DNA of 64,000 nucleotides. Origin: Torymus aiolomorphi. Its lineage: Eukaryota > Arthropoda > Insecta > Hymenoptera > Torymidae. Positions 1-13,029 of this stretch are shown here, one piece after another. The notes beneath the pieces were generated by a model. The model saw nothing but the letters and a program-made list of their open reading frames with translations, searched no databases and was not told the origin of the DNA. Made by a program: the position numbers and the translations under genes. The first letter of the stretch is position 1. Every line of letters begins with the position of its first letter. The DNA lies in contig CM070876.1 of assembly GCA_036365515.1 (NCBI GenBank), positions 176,217,478 to 176,281,477 on the forward strand. Reading direction: 5' to 3'.

Positions 1-120
1 CAATTTTGAATTTTCAGAAAAAATCTTTTTGACTCGTTGTAGATTTAGTAAAGGACTAAAAAGATTTTTTCTTAAAATTAAAATTGAATGAGAAAAACGG
101 GACCCTGCAATCGTCGGTAA
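1..120. repeat. Truncated copy of a palindromic TTAA element
   Basis: The first 120 bases resemble the right half of the complete element at 37974-38173. Both share a stretch around 'aaaattgaatgagaaaaacg', preceded by a run of T and a 'aaggactaaaa'-like segment. The left part of this copy is outside the window. The right terminus is not clear, so it may be degraded. Confidence 0.5.
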
Positions 121-448
121 CGGCTAGACTGTGCATCTTTTTTCTACAACTGAATTCGTATTCAAAAATATTGAAACAAGCGACAATCTTCCATATCAAT
201 CTTCAACACCTCCAAAGATCAGGATCAGCGATTTTTTTAGGCACGACCGCTATTCGGGAGAGCCTTATTTATATTCTTGCGTTTCCAAAATCCACACAGC
301 AACAAAAATTCGCAACAACAACAGCAACGGTAGAACTTTGCGCACGCACATCGCTCTCTTCCAGCCTAAAAAAATTCTCCTTTTCCTCGCGCGCGCGAAG
401 AAAAAGAGAAAACAATGCCCGCTACCTCTACCTATACTTATATATACC

Positions 449-482
<34 letters not shown>

Positions 483-1340
483 GCGCGAGATGAACTTTAT
501 CGCGATCCGCTCGCGCGCTCTCCACAATGCAAGAGAGCTACATCACACACACACAGCCTACACCGAGAGGCTCTCTCTCTCTACTGCGGGCTCGCTCCTC
601 AGAGAGCGCGCGCGCCCGGAGAAAGAGAAACGGTCGACGAGAGGAGAGGCCGCGAATCGCCGTACTTACGGGTAGTCGGTTAGTCGCGCGCGTGCAGCAC
701 TCGCTGCCGCTGTTCCGTCCCTCTTCTCTTCCACACACTGACTGTACATATATATATATGTATATAACCGCGGCGTTCTTCTCTCCTGCAAAAGTACATA
801 ATACATATATCCTTACTCCTCGCCGTGTATACACAGGTCCTCTCTGCACCTACGCGCGTCCCAAGATATCTCAACGTAGCAGGTAGGTGATGGTGTTTAT
901 TTTTTTTATATATGTAGCCGTTGCGCAACCGTCGAGAGACGTTTAACGGCGATGTTGCTGATGCTGCTACTGTGCGTGCATTGGTATAGTGCACGTATAC
1001 ACACACACAAGGGAGAGCGTCGCTGATTGAAAGATTGCGCGCGTCCAGAAGAGAGGAGCAGGAGCGTGTGTTATATATACTTATATACGTGTGTGTGTGT
1101 GTGTGTGTGTGTGTGTCGACTGCGTGTACAGTGGGCGCGCGGAGAACGCCGGCTCGAGGCAATGGGGGGTTATATTGCCGATTTTCTTTGCGCGGAGGTC
1201 AGAGTTGAGGACCACCGCAATGCGACTTTGAAGGAGTTTTGGGGGTTTTTTCGAAAGTGCGCTGCAGAGTTGATTTGTATTCAGGGGACCGTGTCGTGGT
1301 CTTGCAGAATATATGGCATTATGACCATTATATAGTATAG
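121..1340. promoter_or_regulatory. CpG-rich island with CT and GT repeats, promoter-like
   Basis: This is a GC- and CpG-rich stretch in an AT-rich setting. It holds a (CT)n run at about 453-480, several TATA-like 'tatatata' strings (749-770), and a (GT)n run at 1089-1116. A good splice donor (AG|GTAGGT) falls near 882, so a plus-strand noncoding first exon is possible. The open frames here are low-complexity translations of the repeats on both strands and none resembles a protein. No downstream gene can be linked to it. Confidence 0.3.
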
Positions 1341-4264
1341 TGCGAATTTTGATGATTTTTGTTGGGGGGGATACATTTTTTTAGAGGATGAGAAGGATTA
1401 AAATTATTTATTTATTTTTTTTTTGCTAAGTTAAGTATTTGTTTTAGTTGTGTGTGGGCTAATATTAGGATTGTTTTTAACATAGAGCATGAATATTTAA
1501 ACGAGTGACATTTTTCTCATTGCGAGATGCTCTTTTAGTGTTTAAGTATTTAAAGTCGAGGAAAAACAAGCGTTTATTTACAAATAAACGCACCCTATAT
1601 CTTTAGCTGTCAAAATAAATGCGTCAAGGTGACTTGCCTTATATACTATTCTCGTAACTGTTTTTTAAATAAAAGAAATGTAGGGATAAGCCGAGCTGTT
1701 AAATAAAAAGGTTTATAGATTTTTGCCGATACTTATTGGAGGCGGCTTTTGTCTAGCGATATATTCAGCTTGATTGAATTTCTATCTAAAGTTTTTCCGA
1801 CGCGTCTTTTTCTTTTAACTGTTATTGAATTGATCACGAAACAAACATGTTCATGCTTACTGTCGATTGTGCTACGTTGATGAGGTACTATTCTTCAGTT
1901 AAAAAAGAGCATAAAAACAAGCGATATTTATTTTATTCTTTTTGACACGCTCTGGTATCAAAAATAAACTTGATTATATTGTATTTAAATTTAATTTTCC
2001 TTCGCACCAATAACCGTTTTTTCTTCGTAATTCTATGAAAGAATTGTAATATACAATTGATGAATATACGAGATACCGGAACGATTAATTATTTATATAG
2101 ACTTCTTAATAACTTTTGCTTCGCAGTATTTCTCAAACGTAAACATTAATTGATCGCAATCTAGTAAATAAACGACCGCGGCACTCACTCCCCACCGCAT
2201 ATAGGCATACCAATTGTGCAAGCGAGAAAATCGAAATAAGAATGAAAAAAAAACGACCCGAGTATAAATCTCAATGAAATGCCTCGCATTCATAGGGCGA
2301 AAAAACGGTATAAGTAAACCGCTCGCGCGCGAGCGAGCGATGATGACGCTGGCAGATTATAAAAGTGTTAATGGGGGGAGCGCGCTTATAAATGACTGTA
2401 CTGTGCGCGCAGAATTACTTACGCATGTGAAGTGTGTTTTACATCTGATTCCTTCCAGGAAAGTGAAAATCCTCCTTGATTGTGAGATTGCGCGTGTATA
2501 ATGAATAGCAAATACCGGCGCGCAGAGTCTAGCGCGGTGTTGCTGCACGCATTTATGCGCAGGAGTTTTGCAAAAAGTGGAATTCGACGTTGATTGTTAA
2601 ATTACGTTGCAGTTTGTTTCATTGTACGTTAATTTGGATTGTGTTTTACCTAGAAATAGCTCGGGATATCGTATCACACTTTCTAGTAAAAAGGGCAATT
2701 ATATATAGTTTAATATTATAAAAGATCATACATGACCAATTAAAAACTATTTTAAATACACATAATCATTGCAATAACCACTTTTTCTTTTACGCAAAAC
2801 GTAAAGCACGCATTACACCAATTATATATAAATTAAAATCAGAACGAAACATTTATCTGACACTTCGAAGCGGAGAAAAACATTGTGGCCGTAGTCATCA
2901 TAAATCTCCCAGCTACGCGCGGCGTATAATATTTCCATTCAAATCCCCGGCTATTTGCCGCCATAATTGCTCCGAAAGTAAAAGGACGTGCCAGGACAGA
3001 TAAAGTGTGTATACTGTACGTACGTATACGTGTGTACTCGGGCTGATAACTCGAGAATTTTTGCGTCTGCGTGGGCGCGCGATAAAGCGGGCGAGAATGG
3101 AACGATGAAAACGGCAAGTGCAACGCGAATGCAATTGGTTTTCATTGTTTCGAGGGGATGAATCGACGGGATCATTTGGTTAATCCGTATATATTTTTTA
3201 AACATAATACTTGTTTAACATGATTATTTGAGGTACAAACTAGTTCATAAATGGCAACAACGTCGTTGGGATAAGTTAACAAATTAATTACGTTTTCTAT
3301 TTAAAGGTGCTTTAAATTTCGCCTTAAAGTCCAAACAAAGATTTTTATACTTGATCCCTGCATTTTTTATAAAAGCAGAAATTCCCATGCAAATAGACGT
3401 AATTTATGTCTCCTTGAAGTATTTCTGAAGTGTATTTATTTTTTAATTAAGTAAAGTGTAAACAAATTTATTTTTACCGGATGTGTGCAAGTATGTTTTT
3501 ACTTCAGAAAAAATACGGGAAATTTTTAAAAAGCTATTTTTAGCTTTTACGCACAAACAAATCTTTTTAATGAAATGTTTATAAAATAAATGGTACATAT
3601 ACGTTATCATATCAATTATTATATTGCAAATGAAGTAACTGAATTCAGTGATGTTTATTTTTATTGTAAATCGAAATATTTAGTAAGTTGGTGTGTTTAT
3701 TTTTTAAATGCTATAAAGATCCGCGCATTTAAAATGATTTGAAAGAGATCCATGAAAAATTCGTAATCGATTCGTTTGATTCTACAGTATTTTTGGCAGC
3801 GGGTCAAATATTCAGCTCTTAACTCTGCATTGGGAAAATGAAAATGCTAAAAATAAGCAGATTATTTTTACCCATCAGAGCGTAAAATGATTGGAAAAAA
3901 CGCCATTAACTTGTTTATCTCAAACTTTCGTAATTGAATTGCAATCTAGGTATATAGGTATGTATAGCCTCAAAATTAAATAATCTTTTTAGCTACATTT
4001 AGCAATTAGAGCATTCTTAACTAACCCATCAATTTTACCACAAGTGAATTCTATTTTTGTTGCTTATAGAAGGCCTTTTCCCATAATGCGGACAGATTGA
4101 TTGTAAATTGTGGATATATTTAACGATGCTAAAGGTAAATTATTAACCTGAATTTTAATGTGACCGTTTTATTTAAAACGTTAGATATAAAGAGTAGTTT
4201 AGTTATAAATAATACGTTCTAAAGTTTAAGAAATGGCTTATATGACGTTTTGTATGTTAATGTA
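1341..4264. other. AT-rich intergenic region, no gene seen
   Basis: Mostly AT-rich non-coding sequence with short CpG-rich patches near 2180-2550 and 2880-3140, including a small palindrome 'gctcgcgcgcgagc' near 2321. No frame with protein-like composition or plausible splice structure was found. Confidence 0.5.
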
Positions 4265-4268
4265 TTAA

Positions 4269-4713
4269 GGATGTTCAATGGTGTCATGCTGCGGGGCGAA
4301 GCGAGGGACGCCCCTCTCTCCCCGCGGGTGCTCCCCGCTCACCGCGCACCTCCTCGCGCAGCCGACGAACTCGCTGTTTTGTTTACGTTTTCACCTACTT
4401 CTTTCCCAAATGCCCTGTAAGCGGTCAAGATCCCTCTATAAGTTTTTATTCTTTGATTATTTTTCTGTTCAAATACAGGTCTTTTAACCTAATCTCTTAA
4501 CTTTTTATAAGAGATTTTTATGTTCAAAGGTCACATAACCTCACTCTCCCATAAGAGCCTATATTAAAAACTCGATTTTCAAGAATTTTTTTCTCGAAAA
4601 AATGCTCAGTATAATAAAATATTGAAAAAATTCAAGCTGCTTTTATTTTATCTAAGTAATGATATATTAAAATTTCAGACTTCTGTTAACTTTGCTGTAA
4701 CCATTGAACATCC
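4269..4713. mobile_element. TTAA-flanked inverted-repeat element (MITE-like)
   Basis: The ends are perfect inverted repeats, GGATGTTCAATGGT at the left and its complement at the right, and both are flanked by TTAA (4265-4268 and 4714-4717). The length is about 445 bp. The interior begins with a GC-rich foldback (around 4290-4365) and has no transposase-like frame. TTAA target duplications are typical of the piggyBac superfamily, so a non-autonomous relative is the best guess. The termini alone do not prove the family. Confidence 0.65.
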
Positions 4714-4719
4714 TTAAAA

Positions 4720-5362
4720 TATCTTCATCATGATATCAATAGTTTTCCTGATATGAAAAAAAAATATTTTTAATTGCGAAAATATCGAAGACTTTGCAAT
4801 TAAATGATTTAGTAATTAGTAATAGCGTTTCTTTATTCAACTGTATATAGATTTAAAGTTACATAGTTATATACAATATCGTCACCCATATTGGCATTTA
4901 CGTATGCTCACTACCCTGGTAGAAAATTAATGATAAAATTCTACATATATGTAACAATAACACAATGTACTCAAAATTTTTACTATAGTACTAGTATAGT
5001 TAAAATATCAATGATGTTGTCAAAATGCTAAAATTTACTTGAAATATATTTAAAATATTTACACGAATCGATGAACATAAATAAGTCTTAATTTGGAATT
5101 GTTTCAAATTCGATCGAATTGCTATATTTTGCATGTACTATTTTTAACATTATATATTAAACATATTGGAGCAATCATTATATTATTATTGATACGAGTA
5201 GATATTGAGTATTTTGAAATCTTGAATTATTTCTATCGATATATGCGTACTAAAATTTATAATTTTTTAATGTTCGTGGTATACCAAAATATTATTAACT
5301 CAAAGTATAGTATCATTAAAAATATTACTTATGTCGACTGCAATTTAATATCAACTGATAAG
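4720..5362. other. AT-rich intergenic region
   Basis: Very AT-rich sequence without a credible gene. A 20-base string with 'gtaattagtaatagcgttt' at about 4811-4830 recurs at about 9049-9068 inside the element at 9002-9185, suggesting a decayed relative of that repeat. The 104-codon frame at 5093-5407 is AT-driven and resembles nothing known. Confidence 0.4.
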
Positions 5363-6259
5363 AATTTTTCCATCGGTCTTACAGTCTTACAAATTAAATT
5401 AAAATAATTAATATTTATGGCAGTCAGATTGCCCTTGTTTATAATCACCCCCGCAGAATCTGAAATAAAAACTTAATTAAAATCTGGAAAAAACTTTGTT
5501 AGCAAAGGACGATCTGACTGCCCACCACCACCACATTGTCCGACGTTTCGAGCCTGCTCCGGCTCCTCCTCAGGGACTGAAATAAAACCCGCGATACACC
5601 TCCTTATATACCATGCACCCATACCCCTTCTTTTCTCTTACCCCACCACCCTCCACATTCCCTCTCCAACTTGCCATTCTTACTTAAATTAATAAAGAAT
5701 GATAAATGTTATCTAATTTACTTGACTCTATCATTAAATTTACATTATTCCGATTTCTTAGAATGTGAATACTTTCAAGGCTTTCCCTCTTATATTTATT
5801 CTTAATCCCCTGTTCCAAAATATCCACACTCCCAAAATCGAAAGAATGCAAACTATTTAAACAATGTTCTTTCAAACCCGATGTACAACTTGAGCTGCGT
5901 AAACTATATTGATGTTCATATATTCTCTTTTTCAAATATCTACCCGTTTGACCAATATAACAACCATTACAATCCCTACAATTAATTTTATAAACAACTC
6001 CCGATTTCAAACATTTATCATCCTTGTCTTTACAATTACTAAATAACCTTTCTAAATTATTATCATTTCTAAAGAAAACTTGAATATTATGTTTACTAAA
6101 AACCCTTCTAATCCTTTCCGACAAACCTCTAACATATGGTAAACTAAAATATGCATTCTTTCCATTTCTATTTCTTGTTTGATTATCTACCCGCTGCTTC
6201 AATCCACCATTATAAATTTCCCACACTCTCTCATCAATCATTTTATCAATAAATTTTAC
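5363..6259 (-). mobile_element. Penelope-like element, inverted left arm (truncated)
   Basis: This arm is the reverse complement of 6575-7473 and carries only the 3' part of a Penelope-like retroelement on the minus strand. The coding part (5684-6259) gives the end of the reverse transcriptase region and the whole GIY-YIG endonuclease, in the same amino-acid sequence as the right arm. It lacks the upstream part of the open frame, so it cannot be autonomous. The two arms differ by at least one substitution (the 'gatacac'/'gtatatc' pair near 5593 and 7242) and two one-base G-run indels. They are therefore two real sequences, not one sequence mirrored perfectly. Confidence 0.85.
5538..5577 (-). 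ncRNA. Candidate hammerhead ribozyme in the left Penelope arm
   Basis: Mirror copy of the motif at 7259-7298, read on the minus strand, with the same core and the same three potential helices. See the plus-strand copy for the structural reading. It is in the position expected for the terminal repeat of a Penelope-like element. Confidence 0.5.
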
Positions 6260-7150
6260 ATGAATGAAATGGTGGATGTGTTTAATTCTATCCATGATAG
6301 AATTAAATTCACAAAAGAAGTTGAGAAAGATTATCAATTGAGTTTTTTAGATATTAGAGTCATTAGAGGTAATAATAATAGAGTGAAATTAGATTGGTAT
6401 AGAAAACCTACATGGTCAGGTAGATTTTTAAATTTTGATTCTCACCACCAATTCGGAAACAAGACAGGTGCGATCAAAGGTGTCATTGACAGAGCGATTA
6501 AATTGTCACATAAAGATTTTAGGAAAAAGAATTTAAATTTAGTTAGCGAAACATTTATTAAAAATAGTTATCCCGTAAAATTTATTGATAAAATGATTGA
6601 TGAGAGAGTGTGGGAAATTTATAATGGTGGATTGAAGCAGCGGGTAGATAATCAAACAAGGAATAGAAATGGAAAGAATGCATATTTTAGTTTACCATAT
6701 GTTAGAGGTTTGTCGGAAAGGATTAGAAGGGTTTTTAGTAAACATAATATTCAAGTTTTCTTTAGAAATGATAATAATTTAGAAAGGTTATTTAGTAATT
6801 GTAAAGACAAGGATGATAAATGTTTGAAATCGGGAGTTGTTTATAAAATTAATTGTAGGGATTGTAATGGTTGTTATATTGGTCAAACGGGTAGATATTT
6901 GAAAAAGAGAATATATGAACATCAATATAGTTTACGCAGCTCAAGTTGTACATCGGGTTTGAAAGAACATTGTTTAAATAGTTTGCATTCTTTCGATTTT
7001 GGGAGTGTGGATATTTTGGAACAGGGGATTAAGAATAAATATAAGAGGGAAAGCCTTGAAAGTATTCACATTCTAAGAAATCGGAATAATGTAAATTTAA
7101 TGATAGAGTCAAGTAAATTAGATAACATTTATCATTCTTTATTAATTTAA
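6260..7150 (+). pseudogene. Penelope-like element: RT C-terminus plus GIY-YIG endonuclease
   Basis: The plus-strand frame is open from 6179 to the TAA at 7148-7150; the element-specific part begins near 6262. The first hundred or so residues match the C-terminal (thumb) part of Penelope-type reverse transcriptases, with a 'FLDIRVIR' segment, then 'YRKPTWSGRFLNF' and 'HHQFGNKTGAIKGVIDRA'. The rest is the linker and a GIY-YIG nuclease: 'VVYKINCRDCNGCYIGQTGR', then 'LKKRIYEHQYSL'. Known elements use the RT to copy their RNA and the nuclease to nick target DNA. The catalytic RT palm with its YxDD motif is absent, so this is a 5'-truncated, non-autonomous copy even though the frame is intact. The lack of disabling mutations points to a recent insertion. 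Confidence 0.85.
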
Positions 7151-7473
7151 GTAAGAATGGCAAGTTGGAGAGGGGAATGTGGAGGGTGGTGGGGTAAGAG
7201 AAAAGAAGGGGGTATGGGTGCATGGTATATAAGGAGGTATATCGCGGGTTTTATTTCAGTCCCTGAGGAGGAGCCGGAGCAGGCTCGAAACGTCGGACAA
7301 TGTGGTGGTGGTGGGCAGTCAGATCGTCCTTTGCTAACAAAGTTTTTTCCAGATTTTAATTAAGTTTTTATTTCAGATTCTGCGGGGGTGATTATAAACA
7401 AGGGCAATCTGACTGCCATAAATATTAATTATTTTAATTTAATTTGTAAGACTGTAAGACCGATGGAAAAATT
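6575..7473 (+). mobile_element. Penelope-like element, right arm
   Basis: This is the plus-oriented arm of the inverted pair. It includes the final RT and endonuclease codons, a G-rich 3' untranslated tail (7151-7230), the hammerhead-like motif and a terminal segment containing 'gggcagtcagatcgtcc'. The inverted similarity runs outward to about 7473, where both arms stop matching the flanks. The 315-bp centre (6260-6574) exists only once, so this arm plus the centre is a longer 5'-truncated element, facing a shorter inverted copy. Penelope-like elements are known for such inverted partial copies. Confidence 0.85.
7259..7298 (+). ncRNA. Candidate hammerhead ribozyme in Penelope terminal repeat
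   Basis: Read 5' to 3': GTCC (stem I), CTGAGGA (core, fits CUGANGA), an extra G, GAGCC-loop-GGCTC (stem II, five pairs, six-base loop), GAAA (core), CGTC (minimal stem III with the UH cleavage position), then GGAC closing stem I. Penelope-like elements are known to carry minimal type I hammerheads with a very short stem III in their terminal repeats, and 'GAAACGTC' is the expected signature. The extra G between core and stem II (position 7270) departs from the strict consensus and could weaken activity. Confidence 0.55.
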
Positions 7474-7570
7474 GTTATCAAAGTATAGTAATTTAATATT
7501 CTTAGTACTTTGTGTTGAAATGTTAACAAAAGTAGGTTATAACTATACTGAATCTAACGAAATCAAGTAG

Positions 7571-7760
7571 AGCGGCGACAGCTTAGTCGGTATAGTGTCG
7601 AACTAAAGAAGTGATCCGAACGTTTATGGTTCTAGCCTGGCCTCCGTCCAACTGACATAAGAACACCATATACTGTTTATGTTATAAGTTTCTTTGAACA
7701 TCAAAGCTCAGATCGTTCGGGTTTCATTGCATCTTTATGCACTGCAGATTGCGTCGCAAA
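7571..7760 (+). mobile_element. tRNA-derived SINE-like sequence
   Basis: The head has an A-box-like 'agcttagtcggtatagtg' followed about 40 bases later by a B-box-like 'ggttctagcc', the spacing of an internal RNA polymerase III promoter. It does not fold as an intact tRNA. A unique body follows to about 7760. It starts about 100 bp after the Penelope arm ends. Confidence 0.45.
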
Positions 7761-8915
<1,155 letters not shown>

Positions 8916-9001
8916 GTGAATTTCTTTTTAATATTTAATGTTGACATTGAGGTTCTTGAAAACGTTATTTGTGAAAAATTTTTACGGGTAGTATTGTTTG
9001 T

Positions 9002-9185
9002 CACTGAGAAAAATGATGTAATAAATATACTTGCAATATCAAAATAATTAGTAATTAGTAATAGCGTTTACTAATTTTCACTATGTACATAGGAATTTTT
9101 ACTATACAACATATTTTGATATTGCAAGTATGTCCCGACGTTACTACGTATTACAGTAATTTTTATTACATCATTTTTCTCAGTG
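9002..9185. mobile_element. Short palindromic MITE, CACTGAGAAAAAT ends
   Basis: The termini CACTGAGAAAAATGATGTAA and complement enclose 184 bp. A second inner inverted pair ('acttgcaatatcaaaata' and its complement near 9110-9129) makes most of the element a foldback. The ends resemble the CACGGAGAAAAAT group at 22081, 24531 and 34650. No coding capacity. Confidence 0.65.
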
Positions 9186-9477
9186 TACCTATTATATATA
9201 GGGAAATGATTTCAAAATCCGTTCGATTTTCGTGGGAGAAATTTTTGTCAAGTAACAAAGTGCATCAAATACTAATTTTGTAATAAATATATATTGTGCG
9301 CTACAGTAAAATTTAAGATTGCTTGACGAATAGAGCTTTAAACGCTAAACTAGTTAATTAAAATTTTTTATTTTTAGAAGACATAAAAAATTAAAGTTAA
9401 AATAAAAAAAAAAAAGCATTTCTAAGTGCAGTAGAGCATTAAAAAAATAAAATTAGGAAAATTAACGTTGAATAAAA
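9186..9477. other. AT-rich spacer
   Basis: No gene, element boundary or notable structure was recognised apart from short A runs near 9403-9415. Confidence 0.4.
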
Positions 9478-9775
9478 AGATGACTCTCTCTAGGGTATAC
9501 CTGCCATGTCCTGGTGACACCGAGCGTGGCTCGAGGCGTCACCCCCTTCTGCCTAAGCGGCGCGGTAGGCCGCACTTGGCGAGGGTAAGGACACTCCTTC
9601 TGCCATGTGAATACCTTGGCGACGGTAGGGGGCAAAAGTTTGGCAGATAGGTTGCCGATGGGGTTGCGGACCGCTCGCTCCCCTCTCTGCGGTTCGAGGG
9701 TGCGGTCCGTCGACTGAGCCGTGACGCGAGCTTCCGCCAAGCTCGCGGGGTGCGCGAACGTTCGAAAATTCCGGG
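9478..9775. other. Isolated GC-rich block, possible retroelement fragment
   Basis: A sharply bounded GC-rich block of about 300 bp in AT-rich flanks. It contains a hairpin-forming segment (9510-9545, arms GGTGAC and CGAGC with complements). Other repeated motifs include 'ttggcgagggtaaggac' and 'ttggcgacggtaggg'. The frames on each strand (60 and 92 codons) are Arg- and Pro-rich and unrecognised. The abrupt composition change suggests an inserted fragment, for example a non-LTR 5' region, but no terminus or domain proves this. Confidence 0.3.
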
Positions 9776-10431
9776 AAAAAAGTCGGGCTAAACTAATTCC
9801 CCAAATTTTAATTAAAATAAGAATAAGTGCGCGATAGTTGCGGTCGTCACATGTTTTGTATTATTAGTTTACAAATAGGTAGTAATCATTTTATTATTTT
9901 ATGTATTTCAATGAAAATCATTAAACAATCCCCTAAGATATCATTGTTGTTCTATAAAATAAAAAAGTTTTGTAAGAATTCATGACCCATATATTATATG
10001 AGTTATACCGCCCTCATTGGATTAATTACGAGTAATTAAATGTAGTGTTGAGATAATCTATAGCATTCGCTCGGTGATAATACATAATACAAAATGTACG
10101 TATCACTTAAGAATTTCGTAGATAAAATAATATGTTAAGCTATGTAAATTTTTATGTTACTTTCAACGCAGCAATCACACAAACGTTGACTCGCTCAATT
10201 CGGTACTTCTCCTGTAAACCGTTTTGTCATTACGCTATAACATTAGGTACAGTTGTTATCTTCCACTTAAATGTACATGAAAGCACTTGTTCGTAACGAT
10301 ACATTTTAATTAAGGCACATGATAAATTGACGCATTTAGTGCCAAAATGCGTTAACATTTTCAAATAAAATGAGGATTTATTTCTGTGCTATGTAAAATA
10401 TTGGATAATAAAAGGCGACGTTAATTTTAAT

Positions 10432-10502
<71 letters not shown>

Positions 10503-11410
10503 TACTTCAATTACTGCGTTAACTATTCATGGTAAATTACTTTTGTATAAGTGTGTTAAAAATGCCATTTTCCACGCTTATATGAAACGAACTTTTAATG
10601 CAACAAATATTCAAACTTAAAGTATACTGGCACCGAAACAAGAAAAGTTTACCGATTATTTTGGTAGTAACTCCTCTACGACGGACCTTTTGTTTGAATC
10701 ACAAACGTTGTCAACTTATTAGACATGCAAATAATATAAAATCGATTTTTATGTTGCGAATCAAATTTGATGATAGTAGACATTTTTAAGGCTGTCTATA
10801 CGCTACATTAAACTCTTGTTGTTCTCGCCCACGCATATAAAAATTCTAACTTTCAAAATCTGATGAATATGCTAAATAGCGTGAGCATAACGAGAATGGA
10901 TATCTAAAGACTCTAAGAATTCAAAAACTTCATTATACATATACTTTTAAACACAAAATAGTTCATAATTTCGTTATTTGCAATTTTTATTAGCAGAAAA
11001 ACTGAGAAAACAGCAATTTAATTTAATTATTCAAGCAATTAAACGTATCTTCAAAAATGCGCTTAGAAGAAGTTATAATTTCACGTTTAGAACACACCCG
11101 GAAGTAAATCCATGACAACTATAATGAGGCAAGCATCGCCGCCGCGTTGTTTTTATTATTTTAATTAAGACGACTGAATTTTAAATATTATTCAAATGAT
11201 TCGCACGCATATATTCTTACACATCCACCCACCCACCCACACACACACACACACACACATACACACACACCGGACCCTTCGCTTTGATCCCACCGAACAG
11301 AATCTACCATTCACAGCTACACAAAGATACACACTTACTTCTATGTTTTATCTTCTCAACCAACCACACACATTATCAATCGAATTAGTTAATAATAACC
11401 GTGTTTAATT
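9776..11410. other. AT-rich intergenic with simple repeats
   Basis: No gene seen. It contains the (GT)n tract listed separately and a short CACC/AC-rich tract at about 11226-11270. Confidence 0.45.
10432..10500. repeat. (GT)n microsatellite
   Basis: About 34 GT units with one GC interruption near 10457. Confidence 0.95.
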
Positions 11411-12330
11411 TTACACCCCCTGATTCACCGCATTCCCCACCGTCGAATCAGTTCCTCATCGCATGCGCGCGAGTGCCTCAAGGCTCGAATGACCGGGTCA
11501 CCTCCACCCAATCGGCCCGCAACGCGATCGATACCTGCCGATGCATCGAATGTTATTATATACGCACTTAGAAAAAAATGTGAGCCTCGCAGTAGTGGGT
11601 TACGCAACTCGCCCGCGCCCATATAGCCACTCGCACGGCTATATGGGCATTAATCTCGTTAATTGGACGCGGGCCATCGCGGAAGCAGACGCCAGAAAAG
11701 GTTTGCTCTTGCGCGCGCGCGCGCGCGCGGCCGCAGAGAGAGAAGCGTAGTACCCACCTACCTACCTGTGTTCAGTATTTAGTGTGCGCACGTCGACGCG
11801 CGCGCGTAGACGCTCGATCGATCCTCCGTTGTGTATCAAGGTACATCAGGCTGTGTAAAGTCGGAGGGGGTTAACGGGGATCGTCCTGGTGGCGGGACGC
11901 GCTGTCTTTTTCTTCTTTTGTGTCTTTTTGGGAGTCGAAGGGATTGTGCGTTGCATAGTGCAGGTGTTCGTTGAGGTATAGTCGCGAGAGCGCGCCTCAG
12001 CTTTGTGCGAGCAGTCATTGAGTCTGGTTCAAGTTCAAGGTTGCCGGCCGTACTGAGAGAGAGAGAGAAAACAGAGTGCTCGTTTTGTTTGGATTGTGTC
12101 AAGTCTTTTAAGAGTAGTTTTTGTGAAGCTTTGTTGATTTTTAAATCTGAATTAAACCTTTTTGTTTCTATAATATACGAATCTGTTATAAAAATATATT
12201 TAAATTATTGCTAGAAAGTTTTCCTTTTAAATAAATACAGTTTTAGAGCGATTCTGTTTAAAATTTTCAAGTACATTAATTCGTATGTCTTACAACTGGA
12301 ATTGTTTGAATAGACCTAATATAAGGTGAG
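11411..12330 (+). promoter_or_regulatory. CpG island, possible promoter and 5' noncoding exon
   Basis: A CpG-rich stretch (11420-12060). It contains a perfect 12-bp-stem hairpin (11617-11628 with 11637-11648), an alternating CG run (11712-11728), an arthropod-initiator-like 'gttcagt' at about 11770, and at its downstream edge a strong donor, AAG|GTGAGT, near 12326. This looks like a transcription start region with a noncoding exon on the plus strand, perhaps for the candidates at 13.0-15.1 kb or for CFAP61. No transcript evidence is available and strand is inferred. Confidence 0.3.
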
Positions 12331-12980
12331 TGTGATGCGTAACGTTGACACGAGGACAAGGTGTCTCACCAAACATGACATGTATCTACGTACGCTGCGT
12401 AGTTACTCCAACTCGGTTACATCAAAGGCTTTGATGAAATTTTCTTCGATTTTGACGTCAATAGATACGGGTCAAGGATGGCATTTGTGTACATTAGAAA
12501 TTATTGTTTTAAAAATTATCGGAAAAATATAGACTCATCATTTTATTAAATATTATTAAAAAATTTTAACTTTGATCGAACACGATTAAAAGTTGTTTTA
12601 TTATAATTCTAATTTCAATTTTATAATAGTGAATCGATATTATTATTAATTGAAGTATATATTATTTTATCAATATCCAAAAATATTTCTTAAAAATAAT
12701 ATCCATTTACATTGATGTGATATTAAAAAACTTATTATTAACCTTGGACTTGACCGATTCAAATAAAATTTACCACCGTGACATGCAATAGCTTACTACT
12801 TATTTTACAAACCACTAATTAGCATTACCAAAAAAAAAAGAAAAAACAACTAAATGAATCCCAGCCACTATCTCTTGTACACTACCTAATCGCTTTTAAC
12901 TCTTGTTTTCAGCCCGCACGCAGTTTGCCGTAATCCACCCGCTTGCTTTCAGCGCGCACGCGCGCACGAAAAATCGCTTT
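12331..12980. other. AT-rich spacer or intron
   Basis: AT-rich non-coding DNA; it would be an intron if the donor near 12326 is used. No exon recognised. Confidence 0.3.
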
Positions 12981-13029
12981 TCACTAATCATCCTTCGCTC
13001 GATCGTCACCCTCTAACATCACTTGCACC

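Noticed and set aside
84..1162. Multiple frames of 86-199 codons on both strands
   Set aside because: Low-complexity Arg/Ser/Leu/Tyr translations of CT, GT and TA repeats.
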